The position numbers and the translations under genes were made by a program. A DNA stretch of 64,000 nt, from positions 62,001 through 126,000 of the forward strand of contig NZ_FQZQ01000003.1 in assembly GCF_900142085.1 (NCBI RefSeq). Direction: 5' to 3'. The notes under the pieces are model-generated. The model did no database searches. It was not told where the DNA came from and was given only the letters and a program-made list of their open reading frames with translations. This document shows, one piece after another, positions 34,337-43,725 of this stretch. This DNA comes from Shimia gijangensis. GTDB lineage: Bacteria; Pseudomonadota; Alphaproteobacteria; Rhodobacterales; Rhodobacteraceae. Each line of letters starts with the position of its first letter. Positions within the stretch are counted from its first letter, which is position 1.

Positions 34337-35103
34337 GCTATCTGGCCCAAAAAGGGTGGCAGCGGATCGAATTTGATCCCGCTCTCCTCGGCTGGGCCAC
34401 GGCGGCCAATGATCTGGCAAGTCACGCCATGCAAGACCCTGCACTGGCCCATTGGTGGGTTTGCGAGGATACGTGGTTCGTCGGTGTGGATGCACTGGAA
34501 AACGACGCACAGGGCAGATTGCCGGATGGCACCAGCCTGCCATCGTCCCTAATGCAAAACCTTGCCAATCGCTTTGACAGACTGCCGTTTCACAAAGCGC
34601 AATTATCAGTGATCCGGCCCGGATATCCCAAGCCGCGTGACAACGAAAGCGTCGCGGCCTTTCGCTATCGTCTCAAACGCAATGCCGCACATGTTGACGG
34701 GCTCAAAGCCGAAGGACCGGACCGGCAGCGTATGGTCAAAGAACCGCACGCCTATATCTTGGGGATACCGTTGAACCATGCGTCAGATCAGGCCGCGCCG
34801 CTTGTGATCTGGGAGGGCAGCGTGGGCATCATGCGCACCGCCCTTAAAACCGCATTGGCACCATATCCGGCAGAAGACTGGAGCAACGTCGATGTCACAG
34901 CCGTCTATCAGGCCGCTCGCCGCGAAGTGTTTGAGACTTGTGAACGCGTCACCGTGCATGCCCAACCCGGCGAAGCTTACCTCATGCACCGCTTGGCAGT
35001 GCACGGTATGGCGTCATGGCAGGGGGATGACACAGGCGACCGGCGGATCGCCTATTTTCGCCCCGATTTACCCTCTGTAAGTGACTGGCTGGAACGCCCC
35101 TAG
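34330..35103 (+). CDS. Putative Fe(II)/2-oxoglutarate-type oxygenase
   Basis: A 257-residue soluble protein without a family I can name. It shows the spacing of a cupin-type Fe(II)/2OG oxygenase: an HxD pair (AHVDG, about residue 121), a distal His (RLAVHGMASW, about 228) and a following arginine (RRIAYFRP). Middle segments YILGIPLNHASDQAAPLVIWEG resemble the double-stranded helix. It overlaps the TauE-like gene by 7 bases, so a shared substrate is possible. The stop shares CTAG with the convergent DUF1289 gene. The enzyme call is inference from motif spacing. Confidence 0.6.
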   Translation: MVGYLAQKGWQRIEFDPALLGWATAANDLASHAMQDPALAHWWVCEDTWFVGVDALENDAQGRLPDGTSLPSSLMQNLANRFDRLPFHKAQLSVIRPGYPKPRDNESVAAFRYRLKRNAAHVDGLKAEGPDRQRMVKEPHAYILGIPLNHASDQAAPLVIWEGSVGIMRTALKTALAPYPAEDWSNVDVTAVYQAARREVFETCERVTVHAQPGEAYLMHRLAVHGMASWQGDDTGDRRIAYFRPDLPSVSDWLERP

Positions 35104-35345
35104 CGGGCCACGCGTGATGCGCGACCACCCCGGCGTTTGCGCAGACGTGGTGCGCGCGCGGGCAGTTCTTGGATGATTGTGTGACGTTCGTCGTTGTCCA
35201 TCTTGGACCAGCGAGTGATCTCGTCAATGCTGCGCAAACAGCCCGTGCACAGACGCTCTTCGGGGTGGATCACACAGACCTGAATACACGGGCTGTCCAC
35301 CTCGTTGCGTTTCCACACGCTGTCTTTCTCGGCTTTACTGCTCAC
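35100..35345 (-). CDS. DUF1289-family cysteine protein
   Basis: An 81-residue protein with the DUF1289 core SPCIQVCVIHPEERLCTGCLRSIDEITRW, that is, four conserved cysteines that could bind a metal. It has a GTG start with GAGGAG upstream, overlapping the ruvX stop by GTGA. The C-terminus is very basic (RLRKRRGGRASR). Last gene of the ccmI-ruvX operon. The function is unknown. Confidence 0.88.
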   Translation of the reverse strand: MSSKAEKDSVWKRNEVDSPCIQVCVIHPEERLCTGCLRSIDEITRWSKMDNDERHTIIQELPARAPRLRKRRGGRASRVAR

Positions 35346-35824
35346 GTCGCGCTCCTCAGGTGGCCCAAACGATCAAGGACTCCCTGAAGGATATAAGACG
35401 CCGCCACGTGATCGATAACCTCAGTGCGACGCTTGCGAGTCGTATCCGCCTCTAAAAGCGCTCTTTCAGCGGCCACAGTCGACAGGCGCTCGTCCCAATA
35501 CGAGATGGGCAGGGGCGTCAGTTTGGCAATATTGCGGGCAAAAGCGCGGGTAGATTGGCACCGCGGGCCTTCGCTGCCATCCATATTGCGCGGCAACCCA
35601 AGTATAATGGCCCCGACGCTGCGGTGCTCAATGATCTCCAGCAAACGCGCGGCATCGACGCCAAACTTTTTGCGCTTCACCGTTTCCAGTGGCGTTGCCA
35701 CAGATTGAAAACTGTCCGAGACCGCCACGCCAATGGTTTTGGTGCCCAAATCCAACCCCATGATCGCCTGCGTTTTGGGCAGCTTCTCAATCAGCTCTTC
35801 GATGGTCTCGAAGGGGTGGTTCAT
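35342..35824 (-). CDS. ruvX: Putative Holliday junction resolvase RuvX (YqgF)
   Basis: A 160-residue RNase H-fold protein. MGLDLGTKTIGVAVSD, GLPRNMDGSEG, WDERLSTVAAERALLE and the late DHVAASYIL carry the conserved acidic residues. YqgF proteins act in pre-16S rRNA processing and perhaps recombination. It overlaps ccmI (ATGA) and DUF1289 (GTGA) by 4 bases each, so all three are coupled. Confidence 0.93.
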   Translation of the reverse strand: MNHPFETIEELIEKLPKTQAIMGLDLGTKTIGVAVSDSFQSVATPLETVKRKKFGVDAARLLEIIEHRSVGAIILGLPRNMDGSEGPRCQSTRAFARNIAKLTPLPISYWDERLSTVAAERALLEADTTRKRRTEVIDHVAASYILQGVLDRLGHLRSAT

Positions 35825-37047
35825 TCGATGATCCCGGCCTGGCGCGCACCTTGCTCCACGATGGCCAAGGCCTCAGGCGCTTCGGCAAAAACCGACTGAG
35901 CCTCAGCCCAGATAGCTTTGGCGCGGTCGGTCTCTTCCAACACGCCATAAGCACCAATCAGACGGGCCCATTCTGCTGGCGTGCCGCCTTCGGTGGCCAG
36001 CCGTTCAGACAGGTTCGACACCATGCCGCGGATCATTTCCTGCCGGTCTTCGGCGCTCATGTCTCCGGCCGCCTGCATGTCAGCCTGTGATGGGCCCGGC
36101 GTTGCAGAATTTTCTTCTGGCAGGCGGAATTTTTCACCCGCCATCCAAGCCAGATCTTCGATGCGCGCGCGGATGGGCATCATCCACGGCGCTTCGGGTG
36201 CACTTTCATAATAGAGTTTTTCCCACAAGCGGAATGCCAAATCCGGGCGTCCGCTCTGGATCAGCATTTCCCCCCAGTAATACCGCGCAACCGGGTGACG
36301 GGGTTGCAATTCCATCGCCGCACTCAGAGCATTTTCCGCCTCAGGTGACACATAACCTTGGGCAACCGAAATCATCAATTCCGCCAGCATCAGGTAATCC
36401 TCGGGTAGAACGTCGTCCCCCTTAAGGCGGATCACCCCTTGTTGGGCCTCATAGGCCTGCTTGTCGTTGCCAAGGTTCATCTCAGTGCGCGCCAACAACT
36501 GGTGCCCCTTGAGATCCTCCGGCGCGTTGGCAACCGTGTCGCGCAGCTTGGTCACCAGATTGGCAAGATCGCCCTCTGGCGTGTTGGGTGCAGTATCGGG
36601 CAGGCGGGATTCTATTTCTGCCTGACCTGGACGGGTGTCATGCAGTTTGCGTGCATCCTGAATACGCACGTCGAGCGGCATGTCGCGATATCCCGGCGCG
36701 CCAAGCTTCCAATAGGTGCCCATGGCGCCGCCCAACAGTACAACGGCCATCACGACCGCCATGATCACACCACCCGAGCGTGGCTGACCACCACTTTGGC
36801 CGCCATCCTGTGCTTGGGCGTCTGCTGCCAGAATACGGCGTGAAATCTCGGCGCGTACGCGATCTGCGTCCTCTTCGGCGACAACGCCGCGCGCCACATC
36901 ACGTTCGATTTCCTTCAGCTGGTCGCGGTACACCCGCAGATCATATGCGGCGGGTGGCTCTTCATCAGAACGCCCCTTGAGCAATGCAATCGCCAGAAGG
37001 CCCGCAATAGCGAGTACGATCAGACTTGCAACAATCCAGAATACCAT
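35821..37047 (-). CDS. ccmI: c-type cytochrome biogenesis protein CcmI
   Basis: A 408-residue membrane-anchored TPR protein that hands apocytochrome c to the haem-ligation complex. The first helix is at residues 1-22, then AAYDLRVYRDQLKEIERDVARG, a second helix at about 90-112, and TPR-like repeats from about residue 150 (for example RHPVARYYWGEMLIQSGRPDLAFRLWEKL). ATG 37047 follows GGAGGC. The other ccm genes are not here. Confidence 0.92.
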   Translation of the reverse strand: MVFWIVASLIVLAIAGLLAIALLKGRSDEEPPAAYDLRVYRDQLKEIERDVARGVVAEEDADRVRAEISRRILAADAQAQDGGQSGGQPRSGGVIMAVVMAVVLLGGAMGTYWKLGAPGYRDMPLDVRIQDARKLHDTRPGQAEIESRLPDTAPNTPEGDLANLVTKLRDTVANAPEDLKGHQLLARTEMNLGNDKQAYEAQQGVIRLKGDDVLPEDYLMLAELMISVAQGYVSPEAENALSAAMELQPRHPVARYYWGEMLIQSGRPDLAFRLWEKLYYESAPEAPWMMPIRARIEDLAWMAGEKFRLPEENSATPGPSQADMQAAGDMSAEDRQEMIRGMVSNLSERLATEGGTPAEWARLIGAYGVLEETDRAKAIWAEAQSVFAEAPEALAIVEQGARQAGIIE

Positions 37048-37227
37048 GATGCCTCCAGCAGTATTTGCCCTCCATCTATAGTGCCGGGGTCTCCGAAAAA
37101 AGGGCAAATCGGCGTGATCGCCCCACATGTCGCAACCGACCTGCAAAAGGACGGTTTAAAACGGATGTCTGGGCGCGTGCGGGGTAAGACACAATCAGAC
37201 CTGTCCCCGAGATCGGAATCAACGACC

Positions 37228-38475
37228 ATGAGACGTTATTCAGCATTTGCCATCGCCCGCGAAGCCGCCCGTTTCCACACCGGTTGGGAGCGTGCATGGC
37301 GTTCGCCTGAGCCGAAAAAGAAATACGATGTCATCATCGTAGGTGCCGGGGGCCATGGGCTCGCCACGGCGTTCTATCTGGGCAAGAATTTCGGTATCAC
37401 CAATGTGGCGATCATCGAAAAGGGCTGGCTGGGGGGCGGTAACACCGGCCGTAACACCACCATCATCCGCTCGAACTATCTGCAGGATCCCTCGGCGGCG
37501 ATCTACGAGAAAGCCCGCTCGCTCTATGAGACCATGTCTCAGGACCTGAACTATAACGTCATGTTCAGTCCCCGCGGCGTGATGATGCTGGCGCAGACCC
37601 AGTCCGAAATCCGAGGCTACGAGCGCACGGCGCATGCCAATGCCCTGCAAGGCGTGACCACGGAATTCATCGGCCCTGAGCGCGTCAAGGAACTGGTGCC
37701 GATCATCAACATCGATGGGCCGCGTTATCCTGTCTTGGGTGCGCTCTGGCAGGCACGTGGTGGCACTGGTCGCCATGACGCCGTGGCCTGGGGCTATGCG
37801 CGGGCGTGCTCAGACATGGGCATGGACATCATCCAGAAGACCGAAGTCATCGGTGTGCGGCAAGAGGGCGGCAAAGTCACCGGCGTCGACACCACCAAAG
37901 GCCCCATCGATTGCGACAAGCTGGGTCTGGTCGTCGCGGGCAACTCGGGCGATCTGGCCAATATGGCCGGTTTCCGTCTGCCAATGGAATCCGTCGCCCT
38001 GCAGGCGCTGGTGTCTGAGCCGATCAAACCCTGCATGGATGTGGTTGTGATGGCCAACACCGTGCATGGCTATATGTCTCAGTCAGACAAAGGCGAGATG
38101 GTGATCGGCGGCGGCACTGACGGGTTCAACAACTACACCCAGCGCGGATCGTTCCACCATGTTGAGGAAACTGTAAGGGCGCTGGTTGAGACCTTCCCGA
38201 TCGTCTCACGCCTGAAAATGTTGCGCCAGTGGGGCGGCATCGTGGACGTCACCGGCGACCGCTCACCCGTCATCGGCAAAACACCCTTGGGCAACTGCTT
38301 TATCAACGCAGGCTGGGGCACCGGCGGCTTTAAGGCCATCCCCGGCGGCGGCTGGGCCACAGCCGAGCTGATCGCCAAGGGTGAACCCGGACCGCTATCC
38401 GCCGAATTCGGCATGGACCGTTTCATCGAAGGTCGCTTTATCGACGAAAGCGTAGCAGCAGGGGTGGCGCACTAA
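37228..38475 (+). CDS. soxB: Sarcosine oxidase subunit beta
   Basis: A 415-residue flavoprotein subunit of heterotetrameric sarcosine oxidase, which demethylates sarcosine to glycine. The FAD site is VIIVGAGGHG (about 35-44), then GNTGRNTTIIRSNY. His183 (GRHDAVAW) aligns by context with the histidine that holds FMN covalently in this family. ATG 37228 gives the usual length. First gene of soxBDAG. The intercistronic region before soxD holds two strong hairpins. Confidence 0.96.
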   Translation: MRRYSAFAIAREAARFHTGWERAWRSPEPKKKYDVIIVGAGGHGLATAFYLGKNFGITNVAIIEKGWLGGGNTGRNTTIIRSNYLQDPSAAIYEKARSLYETMSQDLNYNVMFSPRGVMMLAQTQSEIRGYERTAHANALQGVTTEFIGPERVKELVPIINIDGPRYPVLGALWQARGGTGRHDAVAWGYARACSDMGMDIIQKTEVIGVRQEGGKVTGVDTTKGPIDCDKLGLVVAGNSGDLANMAGFRLPMESVALQALVSEPIKPCMDVVVMANTVHGYMSQSDKGEMVIGGGTDGFNNYTQRGSFHHVEETVRALVETFPIVSRLKMLRQWGGIVDVTGDRSPVIGKTPLGNCFINAGWGTGGFKAIPGGGWATAELIAKGEPGPLSAEFGMDRFIEGRFIDESVAAGVAH

Positions 38476-38495
38476 TGGAATTTTACCTGACCCAA

Positions 38496-38543
38496 TGCCC
38501 GGCATTGCCGGGCAGCGCCCGCCCCGCCCCCATGGGCGGGCGC
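38496..38543 (+). promoter_or_regulatory. Two adjacent GC hairpins between soxB and soxD
   Basis: TGCCCGGC-att-GCCGGGCA (38496-38514) and GCGCCCGCC...GGGCGGGCGC (38515-38543) follow each other directly. There is no T run, so they are more likely mRNA processing or stability elements than a terminator. Confidence 0.5.
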
Positions 38544-38599
38544 TTCACGCCCCCCCTCGGGACGGGCGCTGGCCTCATTACTTTGCAGGAGATAGCCCA

Positions 38600-38929
38600 A
38601 TGCTAACCCTTCAATGCCCCTATTGCGGCGTCGATGCCGAAGAAACTGAACTGCACGCCGAAGGCGAAGCGCATCTCAAGCGTTTTGGCCCGGGCTCGTC
38701 GGATGACGACTTTGAGACCTATCTCTTCATGCGCGAAAACCCCAAGGGCGTGCATTTCGAACGCTGGCGGCACAGCAATGGCTGCGGCAAGTTTTTCCAC
38801 GCCGCCCGTTCAACCACCACACTTGAGGTCTTTGGCACCTATAGCGCGCAGACCTATGAGCCGCCGCAAGACATCAAAGACAAGATCACCGCCAAATATC
38901 CCGGCTGGTCCTGGAGGGAATTCGCATGA
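38600..38929 (+). CDS. soxD: Sarcosine oxidase subunit delta
   Basis: A 109-residue zinc-binding subunit. Ligands Cys6 and Cys9 (CPYCG), His58 (RWRHSNGC) and Cys62 are at the expected places. AGGAG lies 8 bases before ATG 38600; the longer open frame only covers the hairpin region. It overlaps soxA by ATGA. Confidence 0.95.
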   Translation: MLTLQCPYCGVDAEETELHAEGEAHLKRFGPGSSDDDFETYLFMRENPKGVHFERWRHSNGCGKFFHAARSTTTLEVFGTYSAQTYEPPQDIKDKITAKYPGWSWREFA

Positions 38930-41900
38930 GCACACGTCTCGCCACCGGAGGCCGTTTGCTGAACAAAGGCAAACAGCTGAATTTCACCTTTAATGGCAAG
39001 CAGTTGACCGGGTTTGAGGGCGACACGCTCGCCAGCGCCCTGTTGGCCAATGACCAGATGATGATGGGCCGGTCGTTCAAATACCATCGCCCGCGTGGGG
39101 TTGTGGCCTCTGGCGCCGAAGAGCCTAATGCGCTGATGAATATGGGCAAGGGCGGCAAGTTTGAGCCGAACCAACGCGCCACCACAACCGAGCTGTTTGA
39201 TGGCCTGACCTGCGCGTCGCAGAACCACTGGCCGTCGCTGGAGTTCGACGTCGGTGCGGTCAACAACTACATGACCCGGTTCTTCCCGGCAGGGTTCTAC
39301 TATAAAACTTTCATGTTCCCGAAATTCGCGTGGAAACATGTGTTTGAACCCATCGTGCGCCAATCCGCCGGTCTGGGCCAGGTGCCCAAAGACCGCGATG
39401 TCGACACCTATGAACACTTCTATGCCTATGTCGACATTGCGGTGATCGGTGGCGGTGTTGCCGGATTGCAGGCCGCCAAAGCGGCGGCATTGTCCGGTGC
39501 CAAAGTTCTGCTCATGGAGCAAACCGCCCATTGGGGTGGCCGCGCGGCCACCGATGGCGGCGAGGTCGATGGCAAACCCGTTGCGGATTACATCGCCGAT
39601 CTGGTGGCCGAACTGGACGCAATGGACAACGTCACCATGCGCACCCGCATGATGGGCTCGGGCGTGTATGACCACGGCTATGTGCTGGGCTACGAGCGTG
39701 TGAACGATCACACCCCCGGCAATGATGGCCCGCGTCACCGTCTCTGGCGCATCCGCGCCAAGCAGATCGTGACCGCAACCGGTGCGATCGAACGCCCCTT
39801 GTCCTTTGCGGGCAACGACATTCCCGGCGTCATGCTGGCCGCTGCCATTCGCGATTATGCGGCGGATTACGGCGTGTCTATTGGTGATCGCACTGTGGTG
39901 GTAACCAACAACGACGACGCTTACCGCACAGCGATTTTGCTGAAAAACGCGGGCCTCGAAGTGCCCGTGATCCTTGATGCCCGCGCAGGCGGCGGCGGGG
40001 CACTGGCCGAAGAGGCACGTGCCCTTGGTATCCGCATTGAGAACGGCAAAGGCATCGCCAAGGTCAAGGGCGGCAAGCGCGTGACCAGCGTCGCGATCTG
40101 TTCGCAGGCCGGGGAAGGCGCTGTTTTGGAGGAGATCCAGTGTGACGCGGTTGCCATGTCCGGTGGCTGGTCGCCAGTGGTGCACCTGTGGTCGCACTGC
40201 GGTGGCAAGCTGACGTGGGACGACGCCCAGGCGCATTTCCGCCCCGACGCGACCCGCGCGCCAACCAATCAGGACGGCATCGGCTTTGTGGTGCCTGCCG
40301 GCAGCGCAAACGGCGAAATGGACCTCGCGGCGATCCTGAACGATGCCCATGATGCGGGCAAAGCAGCCTCCAAAGCTGCCGGTTTCAACGCCACCCGCAA
40401 AGCTGCCCCCAAGGCCGACGCGCAAGCCGAGGCTGCAATGGAACCTGTCTGGCTGATGCCACAGGGCGCTGGCCCGAAACTGCGCATCAAAGCGTGGCTC
40501 GATTTCCAGAACGACGTCAAAGTGTCGGATGTGCGGCTGGCCGCGCAAGAAGGCTACGAGAGCGTCGAACACACCAAACGTTATACCACGCTGGGCATGG
40601 CGACGGACCAGGGGAAACTCAGCAATATCAACGGTCTGGCAACGCTTGCTGGACAATTGAATGCACCAATTCCTGCGGTCGGCACAACCACATTCCGCCC
40701 GCCCTATACGCCGATCAGCTTTGGTGCGATTGCAGGTGAGGCACGCGACGAAGTGTTCCAACCGCTGCGCCGCACCACGATCCACGGCTACCATGAAGAC
40801 GTGAACGCCTTCTACGAACCCGTTGGTCAGTGGCGTCGCCCCTACACCTTCCCGCGCAAAGGCGAGAGCCATGCGGACGCGGTGAAACGGGAAATTCTGC
40901 AAACCCGCGACAGCGTGGGCCTGCTGGATGCCTCCACCTTAGGCAAGATCATCGTCAAGGGGCCGGATGCGGGCAAGTTCCTCGACATGCTCTACACCAA
41001 CATGATGTCCAACCTGAAACCGGGCAAATGTCGCTATGGATTGATGTGTTCGGAAAACGGGTTCCTGTCGGACGACGGCGTGGTTGCGCGGATCGACGAG
41101 GACACGTTCCTCTGCCACACCACCACCGGCGGTGCCGAGCGTATTCACGGCTGGATGGAAGACTGGCTGCAATGCGAATGGTGGGACTGGAAAGTCTATA
41201 CCGCCAATGTGACCGAGCAATATGCGCAAGTCGCGGTTGTGGGCCCCAATGCCCGCAAGGTGATCGAGAAACTTGGCGGTGACATGGATGTCTCCAAAGA
41301 GGGGCTGGCGTTCATGGAGTGGAAAGACGGCAAGATCGGCGATTTTGACGCCCGCGCTTACCGGATTTCCTTCTCGGGTGAGCTGTCTTACGAGATCGCC
41401 GTGCCTGCGTCGCAAGGCCGTGCCTTTTGGGACGCCCTGATGGAGGCTGGCGCCGAGTTCAACATCATGCCCTATGGCACCGAAGCCTTGCACGTGATGC
41501 GCGCCGAAAAGGGGTTCATCATGATCGGGGACGAAACCGACGGGACCATTATTCCGCAGGATCTGGGCCTCAACTGGGCAATCTCTAAGAAGAAAGAGGA
41601 TTTCCTTGGCAAACGCGCGCAGTTGCGCAGCCATATGGCTGATCCCAACCGCTGGAAACTGGTGGGGCTGAAAACCGTCGATGGCTCGGTCATCCCGGAT
41701 GGCTCTTATGCGATTGCCGCAGGCTCCAACGCCAACGGTCAGCGCAATACCCAAGGTCGCGTGACCTCGACCTACTATTCACCGACGCTGGACTGTGGCA
41801 TCGCCATGGGACTGGTGCACAACGGGCCGGATCGCATGGGCGAGGTGATCGAGTTCAACAAGGTTGATGGCAGCACCGTAAAGGCCGAAATCGTCAATCC

Positions 41901-41940
41901 GGTGTTCTATGATATGGACGGGGAGAAGCAGAATGTCTAA
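38926..41940 (+). CDS. soxA: Sarcosine oxidase subunit alpha
   Basis: A 1004-residue subunit. An N-terminal ferredoxin-like region without cluster cysteines comes first, then a dinucleotide site (IAVIGGGVAGLQAAKAA, about 168-185) and a C-terminal aminomethyltransferase-like domain from about residue 615 that takes the methyl group onto tetrahydrofolate. It overlaps soxD and soxG. The length is normal. Confidence 0.96.
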   Translation: MSTRLATGGRLLNKGKQLNFTFNGKQLTGFEGDTLASALLANDQMMMGRSFKYHRPRGVVASGAEEPNALMNMGKGGKFEPNQRATTTELFDGLTCASQNHWPSLEFDVGAVNNYMTRFFPAGFYYKTFMFPKFAWKHVFEPIVRQSAGLGQVPKDRDVDTYEHFYAYVDIAVIGGGVAGLQAAKAAALSGAKVLLMEQTAHWGGRAATDGGEVDGKPVADYIADLVAELDAMDNVTMRTRMMGSGVYDHGYVLGYERVNDHTPGNDGPRHRLWRIRAKQIVTATGAIERPLSFAGNDIPGVMLAAAIRDYAADYGVSIGDRTVVVTNNDDAYRTAILLKNAGLEVPVILDARAGGGGALAEEARALGIRIENGKGIAKVKGGKRVTSVAICSQAGEGAVLEEIQCDAVAMSGGWSPVVHLWSHCGGKLTWDDAQAHFRPDATRAPTNQDGIGFVVPAGSANGEMDLAAILNDAHDAGKAASKAAGFNATRKAAPKADAQAEAAMEPVWLMPQGAGPKLRIKAWLDFQNDVKVSDVRLAAQEGYESVEHTKRYTTLGMATDQGKLSNINGLATLAGQLNAPIPAVGTTTFRPPYTPISFGAIAGEARDEVFQPLRRTTIHGYHEDVNAFYEPVGQWRRPYTFPRKGESHADAVKREILQTRDSVGLLDASTLGKIIVKGPDAGKFLDMLYTNMMSNLKPGKCRYGLMCSENGFLSDDGVVARIDEDTFLCHTTTGGAERIHGWMEDWLQCEWWDWKVYTANVTEQYAQVAVVGPNARKVIEKLGGDMDVSKEGLAFMEWKDGKIGDFDARAYRISFSGELSYEIAVPASQGRAFWDALMEAGAEFNIMPYGTEALHVMRAEKGFIMIGDETDGTIIPQDLGLNWAISKKKEDFLGKRAQLRSHMADPNRWKLVGLKTVDGSVIPDGSYAIAAGSNANGQRNTQGRVTSTYYSPTLDCGIAMGLVHNGPDRMGEVIEFNKVDGSTVKAEIVNPVFYDMDGEKQNV

Positions 41941-42499
41941 TGCAGTAAGCGCCCTAAACAGCGCCTCATTTGAAGGCTTTGCAACAGTCACCGAGACCGG
42001 CCTGCGCGGCATGATCACGCTTCGCGGTGATCTGTCCTCGGCCAAGCTGAAAGCTGCCGTAAAGGCCGCCACCGGCGCCGCCATTCCGGACGTGCGCCGG
42101 GTTACAACAGGTAAGGACGGCATGGCGGCATGGATGTCGCCGGACGAATTGCTGATCTTGTGCGACTATGCCTCAGTGAATGACACAATCGCGACGCTGA
42201 CCGCTAAACTGACGGGTGAACACGCCTTGGCCGTCAATGTGTCAGACGCCCGCGCTGTATTTCGCATCGCAGGTGACGGTGCGCGCGAAGTTTTGGCCAA
42301 ATTGGCCCCGGTTGATTTGTCCGCCGGCGCGTTTCAGGCTGGTGATTTTCGCCGTTCTCGGATCGCGCAAGTGGCCGCGGCGTTCTGGCTGAATGACGAC
42401 AACAGCTTTGAATTGGTCTGTTTCCGGTCCGTCGCGCAATACGTGTTTGACGTGCTGAAAGTATCGGCGCAGCCGGGCGGCGAGGTTGGGTTCCTGTAA
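41933..42499 (+). CDS. soxG: Sarcosine oxidase subunit gamma
   Basis: A 188-residue subunit with the family segments LRGDLSSAKLKAAVKAATG, AAWMSPDELLILC and the ending FRSVAQYVFDVLK. ATG 41933 overlaps the soxA stop by 8 bases. It is followed by a strong terminator. No folate genes (purU, folD, glyA) are adjacent in this window. Confidence 0.93.
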   Translation: MSNAVSALNSASFEGFATVTETGLRGMITLRGDLSSAKLKAAVKAATGAAIPDVRRVTTGKDGMAAWMSPDELLILCDYASVNDTIATLTAKLTGEHALAVNVSDARAVFRIAGDGAREVLAKLAPVDLSAGAFQAGDFRRSRIAQVAAAFWLNDDNSFELVCFRSVAQYVFDVLKVSAQPGGEVGFL

Positions 42500-42524
42500 C
42501 CTGTCGACAATTTGACACGAAACT

Positions 42525-42557
42525 AAAAAGGGTCGCCTCGATTGGGCGACCCTTTTT
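42525..42557 (+). terminator. Terminator of the soxBDAG operon
   Basis: AAAAAGGGTCGCC pairs with GGCGACCCTTTTT, 26 bases after the soxG stop. Confidence 0.9.
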
Positions 42558-42829
42558 GCTGACCATTTGCTCGCGCGAAATTGCCGCGTGGAGGCTGAAG
42601 TCTTTTCGTGCGCCGTTCAAAGTCACGGGCCCTACAAGATCATTGGCAAAAAAATCGTGTTTGATGTCAACCCAAAGGTAAAAAGGTGATGTTTGCTGAT
42701 CAGGTTCTTGCCTACCTTGAGCAAATGCCGAAGCCGGAAAAACTGCACCGTTACAACGACAAAGTTGGGATTGTGCCATGAAAGTTGCGCGCGTCGGTGG
42801 GCAATGAACGTCCTCGGGGCGTGCCCTAA

Positions 42830-42952
42830 ACATTCACTTGCAAGCCCGTTTATGATCGCAAAACCAAAGCGATTACGGTTTCTGGCTGCATAGATCCGAT
42901 TGGCCAAATCGAGGGCACTGGCATTTGTGCCAGCGCCACGCACAAGACTTAA
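42830..42952 (+). pseudogene. Decayed 3' end of a small exported-protein gene (DUF2147-like at best)
   Basis: An open stretch reads CKPVYDRKTKAITVSGC, then GTGICAS and a stop. This loosely recalls the C-termini of DUF2147 proteins. A stop codon lies just upstream at 42827, and the preceding 270 bases show only short pieces (for example HGPYKIIGKKIVFDV). The rest of the 42558-43188 gap holds nothing that I recognise. Confidence 0.3.
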
Positions 42953-43188
42953 AAGATGCAGAAAAGGCCAAAAACCGGTGAGGTAGAGGATGACAGCTGT
43001 CATTCAGCACGCAAAAGCCAAAGTTGTGATGAAGATGTGTGCGCAGAAAATGGAAACCATCACGCAAAGCCAGTAATTGCTGTTAGCCCTTTGATTTTCA
43101 CACTCAATTGGCATTGATTTCTGCAGCTCAGATCACACATAGTTATGTGTGCATCAATTTGGTTGTGGCCAGCTTTAGGAGAACAGAA

Positions 43189-43614
43189 ATGAAAATTGCA
43201 ATCGCGACGGTTGCCTTTGTTACCGCACTGCTACCTGCAACCAATGCATTGGCCGAGCAATGGTCCTGTTCCTTTCCCAACCAGCGACTGGATGCTTGGA
43301 TCCGGGGCCAAATAATGGTGTCTACCGACGGCACCGAGGCGACGGTGTTTGACTCGCTTATCAACGAGGCGCACGCAGGCCCGATAGGGGCCCGTGTCAC
43401 GGCCAACAACGACAAACGACTTACCGCCAAATGGACGCTCAAACGGATTGAGCTACGCCACGGCTTTGCTCCACGTATTGATTATACGCTGACCTATCTC
43501 AAGGACACCGGGCGCGCCAATATCACGGCCACCGCGCCTTTGCTGGAAGACTACAACAACGCAGACCGTGCAGGTGGTAACTTTGTGGCTTCCGGTAGCT
43601 GCAAGCCTCGATAG
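43189..43614 (+). CDS. Secreted hypothetical protein
   Basis: A 141-residue protein with a signal peptide (NALA-EQW cleavage near residue 20) and no membrane segment after it. Strand-like segments suggest a small beta fold (EATVFDSLINEAHAGPIGARV, RIDYTLTYLKDTGRANITATAP). Two cysteines (WSCSF near the start and SGSCKPR at the end) could form a disulfide. AGGAG precedes ATG 43189. It lies upstream of sodB on the same strand, 111 bases apart. I do not recognise the family. Confidence 0.7.
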   Translation: MKIAIATVAFVTALLPATNALAEQWSCSFPNQRLDAWIRGQIMVSTDGTEATVFDSLINEAHAGPIGARVTANNDKRLTAKWTLKRIELRHGFAPRIDYTLTYLKDTGRANITATAPLLEDYNNADRAGGNFVASGSCKPR

Positions 43615-43725
43615 CCTGATTTCTCTGCCAAAAACCGCAAGTTGTCCGGTTTGCGCTTGACCTTTGCCGCCTTCCTCTCGCATTCAGTAACCAGAAACCG
43701 CACGAACAGAAAAAGGAGCCCGACA

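Noticed and set aside
38854-40902. A 682-codon open frame on the minus strand
   Set aside because: It lies wholly antisense to soxD/soxA, has no family likeness, and arises from the codon bias of the real genes.
42632-43003. A 123-codon minus-strand frame
   Set aside because: It has no recognised domain, a poor start and no neighbour link; it overlaps the plus-strand gene relic.
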